DNA from: Bacillota bacterium | GTDB lineage: Bacteria > Bacillota > Bacilli > Paenibacillales > Paenibacillaceae | Length of the DNA stretch: 18,907 nt | Direction: 5' to 3' | Assembly: GCA_023386495.1 (NCBI GenBank) | Contig: JAEWJS010000005.1 | Span: 1-18,907, forward strand | Part shown: positions 1 to 6,110 of the stretch, one piece after another | Position numbering within the stretch: the stretch's first letter is position 1 | Layout: each line of letters opens with the position of its first letter | The notes under the pieces: model-generated | The model's input: the letters and a program-made list of their open reading frames with translations, nothing else | The model's database searches: none | What the model was told of the DNA's origin: nothing | Position numbers and translations under genes: made by a program

Positions 1-1
1 C

Positions 2-613
2 TACCCGGTCGTGTATACGCAGGACGGCGAGGACATGTTCAACTTCGGCCGGATTGCTACTCAGGCGGCCCACCTGATCGCGGAGGGCGAATTGGAGCCG
101 CTCATTATCGTTGGCGTCGATGTCGACAAAAGCGTCCGCACGCGCGAATACGCTCCCGACGGCGATCTGCATGATGACTATGTGCGTTTCTTCGCGGAAG
201 AAATGGTGCCGTTCGTCGAATCGCGTTACCCGGTACGCCGCGAGCCGGAGGATACGCTGCTTGCAGGCGACTCGCTGGGCGGCACCGTGTCGCTGCACAT
301 CGCCCTCCGTTACCCGGAGCGGTTCCCCAACATCTTGACGATGTCGGGCGCATTCTATCCGGCATCGCTAGACGGCATCCGCACCGGAGCGGCAGACTTG
401 TCCAGGCTGTCGCTGTACATGACGATCGGTCTGCAGGAGACGGCCTTCGAGACGGACCGCGGCGTATTCGACTTCGTGGCGCTTAATCGTGAGGCGAAGG
501 CGCTGCTCGAAGCGCGAGGGGCGCGCCTCACTTATATCGAGCGCGACGGCGAGCATCTGTGGGGCTATTGGCAGCGTGACCTCCCCGAGGCGCTCCAATG
601 GTTCGCGGGGTAA
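2..613 (+). CDS. Alpha/beta-hydrolase esterase, 5'-truncated by the window edge
   Basis: About 203 residues are present; the N terminus lies upstream, because the reading frame is open to base 2 and the first visible residues (YPVVYTQDGEDMF) match the first conserved strand of the putative-esterase (Fes/BesA/YbbA-like) family, where YPVLY.DG is normally internal. The nucleophile elbow GDSLGG is at bases about 266-283 (Ser is the nucleophile), and DGEHLWGYW near the C terminus supplies the probable catalytic His. The family hydrolyses carboxyl esters, including siderophore trilactones in some members, and is usually cytosolic. No substrate can be assigned here because neighbouring genes are unrelated. 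The GTG at base 11 is an internal Val codon, not a likely start. Two hairpins follow the stop codon. I am sure of the fold, not of the substrate. Confidence 0.85.
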   Translation, partial: YPVVYTQDGEDMFNFGRIATQAAHLIAEGELEPLIIVGVDVDKSVRTREYAPDGDLHDDYVRFFAEEMVPFVESRYPVRREPEDTLLAGDSLGGTVSLHIALRYPERFPNILTMSGAFYPASLDGIRTGAADLSRLSLYMTIGLQETAFETDRGVFDFVALNREAKALLEARGARLTYIERDGEHLWGYWQRDLPEALQWFAG

Positions 614-640
614 CCGGAACAAGCCTAGCCGTGAATTGGT

Positions 641-700
641 GATAACTCTCGTAGTTATCGCGAACAGAGGCAGAGCGTACGATAGAAGCGGTTTGCCTCT
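641..700 (+). terminator. Two consecutive hairpins after the esterase gene
   Basis: GATAACT (641-647) and AGTTATC (653-659) form a perfect 7-bp stem with a 5-nt loop, and AGAGGCA (666-672) pairs with TGCCTCT (694-700) across 21 nt. They lie 28 bases after the esterase stop and probably protect or terminate its mRNA. Neither is followed by a clear T-tract, so intrinsic termination is only a possibility. Confidence 0.35.
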
Positions 701-756
701 CTAGTAGGTTTATGGGCCATTAACGAAGCAATTGCGCTGCTAAGGGTACGTGCGTG

Positions 757-928
757 CGCTAATATAAGGCCTAATCGCTCCTCCTCACCCAATAGCGAAC
801 CGAATGCACTTAATAGCGCACGTCCATTCGCAAATTAGCGATCTCAAGCCATTTGGGGCATCTACAAGGAGTGAAGCCCCTGAAATAGCGCATCGGTATA
901 CGTTAGCAACGCAAATGCTACGCTATTG
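757..928. repeat. Cluster of AATAGCG / ATTAGCG motifs in both orientations
   Basis: AATAGCG occurs at 791-797, 812-818 and 884-890, ATTAGCG at 834-840, and the reverse-complement forms GCGCTAATA (757-765) and CGCTATTG (921-928) flank them. Three consecutive copies are 21-22 bases apart, about two helical turns. Between the third and fourth copies GGGGC (855-859) can pair with GCCCC (876-880). The motif spacing and mixed orientation look like a degenerate dispersed intergenic repeat rather than a coding or CRISPR structure. Function unknown. Confidence 0.4.
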
Positions 929-1010
929 CATGCAAGCCGTCTGCCTTCACAAATCCTCAATTGATGCGGCAATCTATATTCCCAATCAATTCTCATAATT
1001 ACCTAATTTA

Positions 1011-1070
1011 ACCACTATTGGCGTGAATTTCCATATGGCTCGCAACCTTCTGAGCGCAAGGGATAGTGGT
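1011..1070. repeat. Perfect 8-bp inverted repeat with inner hairpin
   Basis: ACCACTAT (1011-1018) is exactly complementary to ATAGTGGT (1063-1070). Between them GCTC and GAGC (about 1038-1054) can form a smaller inner stem. The element lies between the convergent esterase and phosphatase genes, outside the phosphatase terminator. It may be a small structured RNA, a cruciform or part of the repeat region; nothing identifies it. Confidence 0.25.
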
Positions 1071-1104
1071 CGGAAGGAAATCGAGACACCTACTTCCCAT
1101 TCGA

Positions 1105-1138
1105 CAAAACAGCCCTGACCGTCCCTAAGGACGGCCAG
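1105..1138 (-). terminator. Intrinsic terminator of the TRIC/phosphatase operon
   Basis: CCGTCC (1119-1124) and GGACGG (1129-1134) form a 6-bp GC-rich stem around a 4-nt loop, extended after one mismatch by CTG/CAG. Read on the minus strand the hairpin is followed by GGCTGTTTTG, a short T-tract. It is 34 bases beyond the phosphatase stop codon, the right place to end that operon. Confidence 0.65.
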
Positions 1139-1171
1139 AGCTGCCAGCGAATTCCCTCTTGCAGTTCTTCC

Positions 1172-1645
1172 CTAAGCCGGCTCGGCCTTCACGCGCCGCA
1201 GCAATTCTGCGCACCCCGCTTGCACCAACTCATATACCTCATCGAAATTCCCCGTATAATACGGGTCCGGCACGTCCGTCGACTTCGCGTCAGCGACCAG
1301 GTCCATGAACCGCAGCACCTTGGCATCGCCTCCCGCGGTCCGTGCCCGGATCGCATTCACGTCACGCTCATTCTGTGCATCCATACAGACAATATAATCG
1401 AATGCCGCAAAATCGCCGCCGTCGAATTGCCTTGCCTTCATGCCTGCGTACGAAATGCCGCCTCTGTCCAGCACGCCGCGCGTCCCTTCATGCGGCGGCT
1501 TGCCGATATGCCAATCGCCCGTGCCGGCCGAATCGATACTCAGCTTGCCGCCCATCCCCTCATGCTCTGCCAGATGCCGCAGCATGGCCTCGGCCATCGG
1601 CGAGCGGCAAATATTGCCTAGGCATACGAACAAGATGCGTACCAT
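1172..1645 (-). CDS. yfkJ: Low-molecular-weight protein-tyrosine phosphatase (YfkJ-like)
   Basis: The 157-residue protein is full length for the LMW-PTP family. The P-loop CX5RS is CLGNICRS at residues 8-15 (Cys8 nucleophile, Arg14 phosphate-binding), and the general-acid loop DPYY is at 127-130 (Asp127). WHIGKPPHEGT around 45-55 is also typical. The enzyme removes phosphate from tyrosine, and in some relatives arginine, residues of cytosolic proteins. It resembles Bacillus YfkJ more than the capsule-associated Wzb type, and no polysaccharide genes are nearby. The ATG at 1645 lies 2 bases after the TRIC stop codon, and its ribosome binding site (AAGGGAGA) sits inside the end of the TRIC gene, so translation of the two is probably coupled. 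Assignment to the family is firm; the physiological substrate is unknown. Confidence 0.93.
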   Translation of the reverse strand: MVRILFVCLGNICRSPMAEAMLRHLAEHEGMGGKLSIDSAGTGDWHIGKPPHEGTRGVLDRGGISYAGMKARQFDGGDFAAFDYIVCMDAQNERDVNAIRARTAGGDAKVLRFMDLVADAKSTDVPDPYYTGNFDEVYELVQAGCAELLRRVKAEPA

Positions 1646-1647
1646 GG

Positions 1648-2346
1648 CTAGACATCTCCCTTCGAATCATAACGCTCCAATTCTTTCGGCTCCACGCTTG
1701 CTTGGTACTGCGTTGCATGAACCGATTCGGACAACGCATAGCGCAGCGAACGACGCGGCAATCGCCATTTGTAGTGTACCGAGAGCATGCGGCAAATAAT
1801 GACGATGCCGAATAATACCAGCAGTTCGCCCGTCCGCTGGGTCCACCCCAATCCAATGACGGCGCCGGCCGCCATTGCCCATACCGCGTAAATTTCGTCG
1901 CGCAGCACAAGCGGCTTGCGCCCGGCCAGCACGTCGCGAATCATGCCGCCCCCGATCCCGGTCATCACTGCGGCAACCATTACCGCTGCGAGCGTATGGT
2001 TCTGCTGCGTCGCATACAGCGCGCCTTGAATCGCGAACGCGGACAGGCCGATCGCGTCGAAGAACGCTTCGCTGCGGCGCCAATGGCGAATCCAGGTCGC
2101 CGGCAGAATGAATACGATCGCGATGGCGATGATCGCCGTCTTAAGCAGCAACCCCTGTGTCCATAGCGTCGTCACGGGTACGCCGATCAACAGGTTGCGA
2201 ATGACGCCGCCGCCGAACGCGGTGACTAGGCCGAGCACGAGTACGCCCAGTATATCGTATTCCTCTTCCATCGCGACGATCGCGCCGCTGACCGCGAACG
2301 CGATCGTACCGATGATGCTGAACACGCTGAATATTTCCAGATCCAC
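1648..2346 (-). CDS. TRIC / UPF0126 family membrane protein (YvgT-like)
   Basis: With a GTG start at 2346 the product has 232 residues. I chose GTG because GGAGGG lies about 8 bases upstream and the family starts just before the first membrane segment; a longer open frame reaching 2679 would cover the divergent promoter region and begins with non-conserved sequence. The protein has about seven hydrophobic segments arranged as two three-helix repeats, each carrying a GGG-[VM]-IR-[ND] motif (FGGGVIRN near 45, GGGMIRD near 123), the signature of prokaryotic trimeric intracellular cation channels. These conduct K+/Na+ in the membranes tested; the role in Firmicutes is not settled. A hydrophilic tail of about 35 residues follows the last helix. 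It is the first gene of a two-gene unit with the tyrosine phosphatase. Confidence 0.85.
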   Translation of the reverse strand: MDLEIFSVFSIIGTIAFAVSGAIVAMEEEYDILGVLVLGLVTAFGGGVIRNLLIGVPVTTLWTQGLLLKTAIIAIAIVFILPATWIRHWRRSEAFFDAIGLSAFAIQGALYATQQNHTLAAVMVAAVMTGIGGGMIRDVLAGRKPLVLRDEIYAVWAMAAGAVIGLGWTQRTGELLVLFGIVIICRMLSVHYKWRLPRRSLRYALSESVHATQYQASVEPKELERYDSKGDV

Positions 2347-2424
2347 AGCCGAGCCCTCCGATTCCCTCACGCAAGCCTCTGAACGCCTGCGCGTGGCGAA
2401 TGTTGTCCGATATTGTCCTTCCCC

Positions 2425-2453
2425 ATTGTATCGGCGAGCGCGGTGCGGCGCAA
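2425..2453 (-). promoter_or_regulatory. Candidate sigma-A promoter for the TRIC/phosphatase operon
   Basis: On the minus strand TACAAT (complement of 2425-2430) is preceded by 17 bases and TTGCGC (complement of 2448-2453). The -10 matches consensus at 5 of 6 positions and the -35 at 3 of 6. Transcription would begin near 2418, about 70 bases before the GTG. Confidence 0.4.
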
Positions 2454-2461
2454 TAACGATT

Positions 2462-2491
2462 TTGCCAAGTGCTTCGACACAGCTGTATACT
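2462..2491 (+). promoter_or_regulatory. Candidate sigma-A promoter for thiN
   Basis: TTGCCA (2462-2467), an 18-base spacer and TATACT (2486-2491) fit the sigma-A consensus at 5/6 and 5/6 positions. The start point would be near 2498, giving a leader of about 55 bases. I see no THI-box (TPP riboswitch) in that short leader. Confidence 0.55.
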
Positions 2492-2553
2492 TGTAAGCAA
2501 TTGATTCCGGTCGAAATTCGTATCGGACGCCCATGAATCGGAGGGATTAAACA

Positions 2554-3198
2554 TTGAACGCATCGACAAGAGTCGTCATCTTCTCGGGAGGACAGCTTGA
2601 CCTGTGGGCGCTTGCCCATGTCAGGGAAGGCGACCTGCTGATCGGCGCCGATCACGGCGCGCTGTTCCTCGTCGAGCATGGCTTCGTGCCCTATTTATCC
2701 GTCGGAGACTTCGACTCCGTTACGCCGGAGCAGCTCATTCGGATCCGCGAAGGAAGCCGCAAGACCGAAGCTTACGATCCGATCGATAAGGATTACACGG
2801 ATACCGAGCTTGCGTTCGAGCGCGCGCTCGAGATCCGGCCGGACGAAGTCATACTCGTCGGCGCACTCGGGACGCGCTTCGACCATTCCCTCGCGAACAT
2901 TCATCTGCTCGTGAAGGCGATGCAGCACGGCATCCCGGCATCGATCGCGGATGAACATAACGAGATCCGCCTGACGGCAGACCGGCTCGCGATTCGCGGC
3001 ACCGGCTATTCGAACGTCTCTCTCCTGCCGCTCATGCCGCGGGTAACTGGCATCACGCTGTCCGGCTTCCGTTATCCGCTCACCGACGCCGTGCTCGCGA
3101 TGGGCCAGTCGCTCGGCATCAGCAATGTGCTGGAGGAGGAGGAAGGCATCATCACCGTAGGCGACGGCTGGCTCCTCGTCGTACAGAGCAAGGATTAA
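2554..3198 (+). CDS. thiN: Thiamine pyrophosphokinase
   Basis: The 214-residue protein carries the family motifs in order: GADHGA (31-36), GDFDS (51-55, metal/ATP site), KDYTDTE (79-85) and GALGTRFDH (103-111). It transfers pyrophosphate from ATP to thiamine to give thiamine pyrophosphate in the cytosol, the salvage route to the cofactor. The C-terminal half (LPLMPRVTGITLSGFRYPL) is the thiamine-binding beta domain. The start is TTG at 2554, supported by GGAGGG at 2540-2545 with 8-base spacing; no in-frame ATG lies nearby. It stands alone between a divergent TRIC gene and a convergent mutS2 paralogue, not in the rpe/cpgA cluster where Bacillus keeps it. Length and motifs leave little doubt. 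Confidence 0.93.
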   Translation: MNASTRVVIFSGGQLDLWALAHVREGDLLIGADHGALFLVEHGFVPYLSVGDFDSVTPEQLIRIREGSRKTEAYDPIDKDYTDTELAFERALEIRPDEVILVGALGTRFDHSLANIHLLVKAMQHGIPASIADEHNEIRLTADRLAIRGTGYSNVSLLPLMPRVTGITLSGFRYPLTDAVLAMGQSLGISNVLEEEEGIITVGDGWLLVVQSKD

Positions 3199-3209
3199 CG
3201 GCGTTAATC
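3193..3209. other. Palindrome containing both stop codons of two convergent genes
   Basis: GATTAAC (3193-3199) and GTTAATC (3203-3209) form a perfect 7-bp palindrome with a 3-nt centre. The TAA stops of thiN (3196-3198) and of the mutS2 paralogue (complement of 3204-3206) lie symmetrically in the two arms. AT-rich and without T-tracts, it is at best a weak bidirectional terminator. Confidence 0.4.
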
Positions 3210-5195
3210 ATACTGCTCCTCCGGAGGCGTCACGATGACGGTGTCGGGCGCATATTTACGGTTCATCAGCTTGCGCTTCTTGCGATTCTCCACCGATTCG
3301 AACACGATATCGAGGTCATAATCCTCTCCCGGGTACAGCTCTTCGCGCGGGATGCGAAGCGCCAGCCGCTTCCGATTGAACGTCAGCTTCTTCCCCTGTA
3401 CCTGCACAATCACATCCCCGCGTTCATTCGACGGCTTATAGACGATTCCGGTCCGCTTCAGCGGGTACACCCATACGCAATCGCCCGTCTGCAGCGGCCG
3501 GGATGCCGCTGCAGCCTCCGTCTGTGCCGCCGCACGCTTCGCTCGTTTCAGTTCCTTCTCCTTCGCCTTCGTCAACCGTGCCTGCCACTCGGCTTCGGCC
3601 GGGCCGGCTCCGAGCCTGTGCTTCCCATCGGCCGCGCAGGCGGCATCTTGACCATGATCGGCCTGCCGAACCCGCGCGCGCTGGCGATCCTCCGCCCGCC
3701 GCACAATGTTGTCCGGCATGCCGTACTTGCGCGCGATCGCGAAGGCATAGCTGTCGCCCGCTTCTCCGATCTCGAGCCGATACAATGGCTGGAGCGATTC
3801 GGGATCGAACGCCATTCGAGCATTCTGGCAGCCTGCCGTGTCGCGCGCAAAGCTCTTGATCTCGTTAAAATGCGTCGTCGCGACGACCAGCGAACCGCGT
3901 TCCAGCAGCTCTTCCAGTATGGCAAGCGACAGCGCGATGCCTTCGCCGGGATCGGTCCCCGCGGCAAGCTCGTCAAGCAAGAGCAGCGAGCGCTCATCGG
4001 CTTGCTGGAGCATTTCCTTCACGGCCGCGATATGCGCGGAGAAGGTGCTAAGCGATTGCTGCAAGCTCTGGCCGTCCCCGACATCGGCCAGCACGTGCCG
4101 CAGCACGCCGAAACGGCTCGCTGGATCGGCAGGCACAGGCAACCCTGCCTGCGCCATGAGCGCCAATAGGCCAAGCGTCTTCAGCGCAGCCGTCTTGCCC
4201 CCTGTATTCGGACCGGTAATGACCAATTGCCGGTACGCGCTGCCGATCTCGACGTCGAGCGGTACCGCCTTTGAGCCCAGAAGCGGATGGCGGGCCTGCA
4301 CGAGCTTCAATACGGGCTCACGCGTCATGACTGCCCTGTGCCCGTCATACGTGACGCCGAGCTTCCCTCTCGCGAACAAGAAGTCGAAGGAGGCCATCGC
4401 CTCAACATTCATTTGCAGTTCGCTGCCGTGCTGCTCCGCGAGCTCGGATAATCGCGCCAGCACGATCGATTCCTCCCGTCCTTCGTCAGCCTTCCACAGC
4501 TCCCATTCGGCTTGCAGGCCGGCGACGTCAGCCGGTTCCACGAACAGCGTCTGTCCGGAGGCCGATTCATCCCACACCGTGCCCTGAACATGCTTTCGAT
4601 GCTCTTTGCGTATCGGAATGACATAATGCCCGTTCCGTTTGCTGACGATCGGATCCTGCAGGTAGGTCTTGTATTTGCCGATCGACTGCTCCAGCTTTCG
4701 CTTGACCGCTTCCTCCGCTGCCGCGAGCCCCCGCCTGATTTTGGCCAATTGCGGGCTTGCCGCATCCGTGATCTGCCCATGCCGCAGACACCGCTCCAGC
4801 TCGCTTCGCAGCGCGGGGCACTCCGTCAGGTTGTCCGCATAGCCGCTGATCGTCGGCGCGATCGCCTGCTTCGATGCCATGTACCGCTTCATCTGCCCGA
4901 CCGACGACAACCATGTTCCCAGCTGCGTAAGATCCGCTACCGTATAGATGACGCCCTTGCCTAGCAACGCGAAGAAATTGTCCATTCCTTCGAATGTTGC
5001 GAGCGGTATGCTTGCGCCTGCGCGAAGCAGCTTCATCGCTTCCTCCGCCTCCAGCTGCATCGCCTCGATGCGCCTGATGTCGACTGACGGCGACAGCTTG
5101 GCCGCGAGCGCTCTGCCGGCAGGCGATACCGCCATCTCGATCAGCTTATTCTTCATGACGTGCCATTCCAATTGATGCATGCTCATGTCGTTCAT
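3204..5195 (-). CDS. MutS2-family ATPase lacking the Smr domain
   Basis: The 663-residue protein follows the MutS2 plan: helical core and clamp (1-300, including the family motif SGQTLFVEP at 213-221), then a MutS-type ABC ATPase with Walker A GPNTGGKT (328-335), Walker B LLLLDE (404-409) and ATTHF (439-443), a charged Ala/Lys/Glu-rich coiled linker (500-565), and a small KOW-like beta segment (566-615). Canonical MutS2 is about 780 residues and ends in an Smr endonuclease domain; here the chain stops after about 50 residues with YAPDTVIVTPPEEQYD, so Smr is absent while the ATPase is intact. MutS2 proteins bind branched DNA and suppress recombination, and in Bacillus act on collided ribosomes. 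The true full-length mutS2 is presumably elsewhere. The ATG at 5195 has GGAGGAGGAAC 9 bases upstream. The promoter leader is unusual (see 5222-5560). Confidence 0.85.
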   Translation of the reverse strand: MNDMSMHQLEWHVMKNKLIEMAVSPAGRALAAKLSPSVDIRRIEAMQLEAEEAMKLLRAGASIPLATFEGMDNFFALLGKGVIYTVADLTQLGTWLSSVGQMKRYMASKQAIAPTISGYADNLTECPALRSELERCLRHGQITDAASPQLAKIRRGLAAAEEAVKRKLEQSIGKYKTYLQDPIVSKRNGHYVIPIRKEHRKHVQGTVWDESASGQTLFVEPADVAGLQAEWELWKADEGREESIVLARLSELAEQHGSELQMNVEAMASFDFLFARGKLGVTYDGHRAVMTREPVLKLVQARHPLLGSKAVPLDVEIGSAYRQLVITGPNTGGKTAALKTLGLLALMAQAGLPVPADPASRFGVLRHVLADVGDGQSLQQSLSTFSAHIAAVKEMLQQADERSLLLLDELAAGTDPGEGIALSLAILEELLERGSLVVATTHFNEIKSFARDTAGCQNARMAFDPESLQPLYRLEIGEAGDSYAFAIARKYGMPDNIVRRAEDRQRARVRQADHGQDAACAADGKHRLGAGPAEAEWQARLTKAKEKELKRAKRAAAQTEAAAASRPLQTGDCVWVYPLKRTGIVYKPSNERGDVIVQVQGKKLTFNRKRLALRIPREELYPGEDYDLDIVFESVENRKKRKLMNRKYAPDTVIVTPPEEQYD

Positions 5196-5221
5196 CGTGC
5201 TCAGTTCCTCCTCCTATAGGT

Positions 5222-5266
5222 AAAAATAAAAAGGCAGAACAGAACGCATACGCGTTCCATCCTGCC
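5222..5266 (-). terminator. Strong intrinsic terminator immediately upstream of the mutS2 paralogue
   Basis: On the minus strand GGCAG, a short internal loop, GAACGC-GTAT-GCGTTC and CTGCC make an 11-bp two-part stem (arms 5233-5247 and 5252-5266) followed by TTTTTATTTTTA (complement of 5221-5232). It ends only 7 bases before the ribosome binding site of the mutS2 paralogue, the position of an attenuator rather than of an unrelated gene end. Confidence 0.8.
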
Positions 5267-5301
5267 TTCGATCAGCTGTATCGGTCCGTCATTCCGGGCA
5301 C

Positions 5302-5328
5302 AAAAAAACCGTGCACCAAGAGCACGGT
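5302..5328 (-). terminator. Intrinsic terminator at the end of the structured RNA
   Basis: ACCGTGC and GCACGGT (complements of 5322-5328 and 5308-5314) form a 7-bp stem with a 7-nt loop, followed on the minus strand by seven T (complement of 5302-5308). It terminates the RNA that starts near 5525. Confidence 0.85.
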
Positions 5329-5525
5329 GATACGCCGGTCAATAGACATAGGCGAAATCCGCATGTTCTTAACTCATGGATCGGAAGCAGTCAGCGCACT
5401 GTGGCATAAAGGAACAGACCATCTGCAAATGCAGATCATCCCTCTAGGCCTTGCGCTTGCTCCGGATTATCCAATTAGGAGTTAAGAACAGCAACCATCA
5501 TGAAAATTTCCCCTTAAGTCGAGTT
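5302..5525 (-). ncRNA. Structured RNA of about 224 nt: 6S-like or an attenuator leader
   Basis: A sigma-A promoter (5532-5560) and an intrinsic terminator (5302-5328) bound this non-coding stretch. GTTCTTAACTC and GAGTTAAGAAC (5479-5489 and 5365-5375) are an 11-bp perfect stem. Outside it, a closing helix pairs GGGGAAATTTTCAT (5513-5500, minus) with ATGCGGATTTCGCC (5364-5351), with mismatches and G-U pairs, and a bulge of about 10 nt on the 5' strand. Inside, interrupted pairs (GGAT/ATCC, CGGA/TCCG, GCGC/GCGC, GGC/GCC) lead to a terminal hairpin ATCTGC-ATTT-GCAGAT (5421-5436). One long interrupted rod with paired ends, about 200 nt, promoter and terminator is how 6S RNA is built, but I cannot match conserved 6S sequence. 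I find no T-box, SAM, TPP, cobalamin, glycine or SRP signature. Alternatively it is the regulatory leader of the mutS2 paralogue downstream. Confidence 0.55.
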
Positions 5526-5531
5526 AATTTC

Positions 5532-5560
5532 ATCATAACTTTAACAGGTGAGCGCGTCAA
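5532..5560 (-). promoter_or_regulatory. Sigma-A promoter of the structured RNA / mutS2-paralogue leader
   Basis: On the minus strand TTGACG (complement of 5555-5560), a spacer of exactly 17 bases and TATGAT (complement of 5532-5537) match consensus at 5/6 and 5/6. The start point would be near 5525. The -35 lies inside the 12-bp palindrome GCGTC-TT-GACGC (5554-5565), a possible operator. This is the best promoter in the window. Confidence 0.75.
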
Positions 5561-5574
5561 GACGCCTTCGCCTA

Positions 5575-5583
5575 TGCTATAGT
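5575..5583 (+). promoter_or_regulatory. Candidate extended -10 for ydbS-ydbT
   Basis: TGCTATAGT (5575-5583) fits the extended -10 form TGnTATAAT with one mismatch; no good -35 is visible at the right distance. Transcription would start near 5590, about 38 bases before ydbS. In Bacillus the ydbST pair is driven by the envelope-stress factor sigma-W; I do not see a clear TGAAAC-N16-CGTA pair here. Confidence 0.4.
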
Positions 5584-5627
5584 TATAACGTCCATATCCT
5601 AATTGTTGACAGCGAGGTGCTTCATAC

Positions 5628-6110
5628 ATGATTATAGAGCCGCCCGAACACCGTATCGATGCCGATGCCTTGAAAGCATGGCGACTGACAGGCAGCATCT
5701 CTGCGGCCGTCTACGCGATCGTCGTCATCGGCCTGATCTGGTTAACCGTGCGCTTCGATTGGCCGGTCTGGATCGCGGCTGCTGCCGCTGTGCTTGCCGT
5801 CGCCGGTTCCTATCTGGAAGCGTACCTCTTGCCTAGCTTGCGCTGGAGACGATTTCGTTACGCGATTCGCGAACAGGAGATCGACCTGCTGTACGGTCTG
5901 CTGATCCGGAAGCGCGTCTTGATCCCGATGGTCAAGGTTCAGCATGTCGATACGAAGCAAGGTCCGATCCTGCGCCGCTACGGTCTGGCCACCGTCACCT
6001 TTTCGACCGCGGCGGGCAGCCACTTCATTCCGGCGCTGCGCGAATCGACAGCCGAAGCCGTCCGCAGCCAAATTGCACAGCTGGCGAGGATTACCGATGA
6101 CGAACTCTAA
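5628..6110 (+). CDS. ydbS: bPH2-domain membrane protein YdbS
   Basis: The 160-residue protein begins with two membrane helices (about 22-43 and 47-67) and continues with one bacterial pleckstrin-homology domain (bPH2, formerly DUF304; about 70-148), recognisable from YAIREQEIDLLYGLL, the basic VLIPMVKVQHVDTKQGP turn and RRYGLATVTFSTAAG. Length and architecture match Bacillus YdbS (159 residues). The Bacillus ydbST operon belongs to the sigma-W envelope-stress regulon and contributes to resistance against antimicrobial compounds made by related bacilli; the same job is inferred here. The ATG at 5628 follows AGGTG by about 10 bases. Its last 14 bases overlap the start of ydbT, so the two are co-translated. 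It faces away from the structured RNA. Confidence 0.88.
   Translation: MIIEPPEHRIDADALKAWRLTGSISAAVYAIVVIGLIWLTVRFDWPVWIAAAAAVLAVAGSYLEAYLLPSLRWRRFRYAIREQEIDLLYGLLIRKRVLIPMVKVQHVDTKQGPILRRYGLATVTFSTAAGSHFIPALRESTAEAVRSQIAQLARITDDEL

Larger units (their letters stand above)
614..1104. other. Gene-free, relatively AT-rich intergenic stretch
   Basis: No open frame here has a ribosome binding site or recognisable protein; a 64-codon frame at 804-998 is judged spurious because it consists of the repeated AATAGCG motifs and has no Shine-Dalgarno. What the stretch does hold is the pair of hairpins after the esterase, a cluster of AATAGCG-like motifs (757-928) and an 8-bp inverted repeat (1011-1070). 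The base composition is visibly lower in GC than the flanking genes, which suggests non-coding decay or inserted repeat material. Confidence 0.6.

Noticed and set aside
757..928. CRISPR array
   Set aside because: Motifs are only 7-8 bases, occur in both orientations, with spacing too short and no cas genes.
804..998. 64-codon open frame in the AT-rich intergenic region
   Set aside because: No ribosome binding site, no recognisable motif, and it runs through the AATAGCG repeats.
2347..2679. N-terminal extension of the TRIC protein to 343 residues
   Set aside because: It overlaps the divergent thiN start and promoters, has no hydrophobic or family-like sequence, and the GTG at 2346 has a good ribosome binding site.
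5365..5489. T-box, SAM, TPP or SRP RNA identity for the structured element
   Set aside because: None of the key conserved sequences I looked for (T-box TGGNACCGCG, SRP GGAAGCAGCC apical loop, SAM-box start) is present on the transcribed strand.
5498..5698. 66-codon minus-strand frame across the promoter of the structured RNA
   Set aside because: No ribosome binding site or family likeness; it covers a well-formed promoter and the start of ydbS.
5944..6096. N-terminal extension of YdbT into ydbS
   Set aside because: The stretch is Arg/Pro/Ala-rich and out of frame with the well-supported YdbS; ATG 6097 gives the normal YdbT length.
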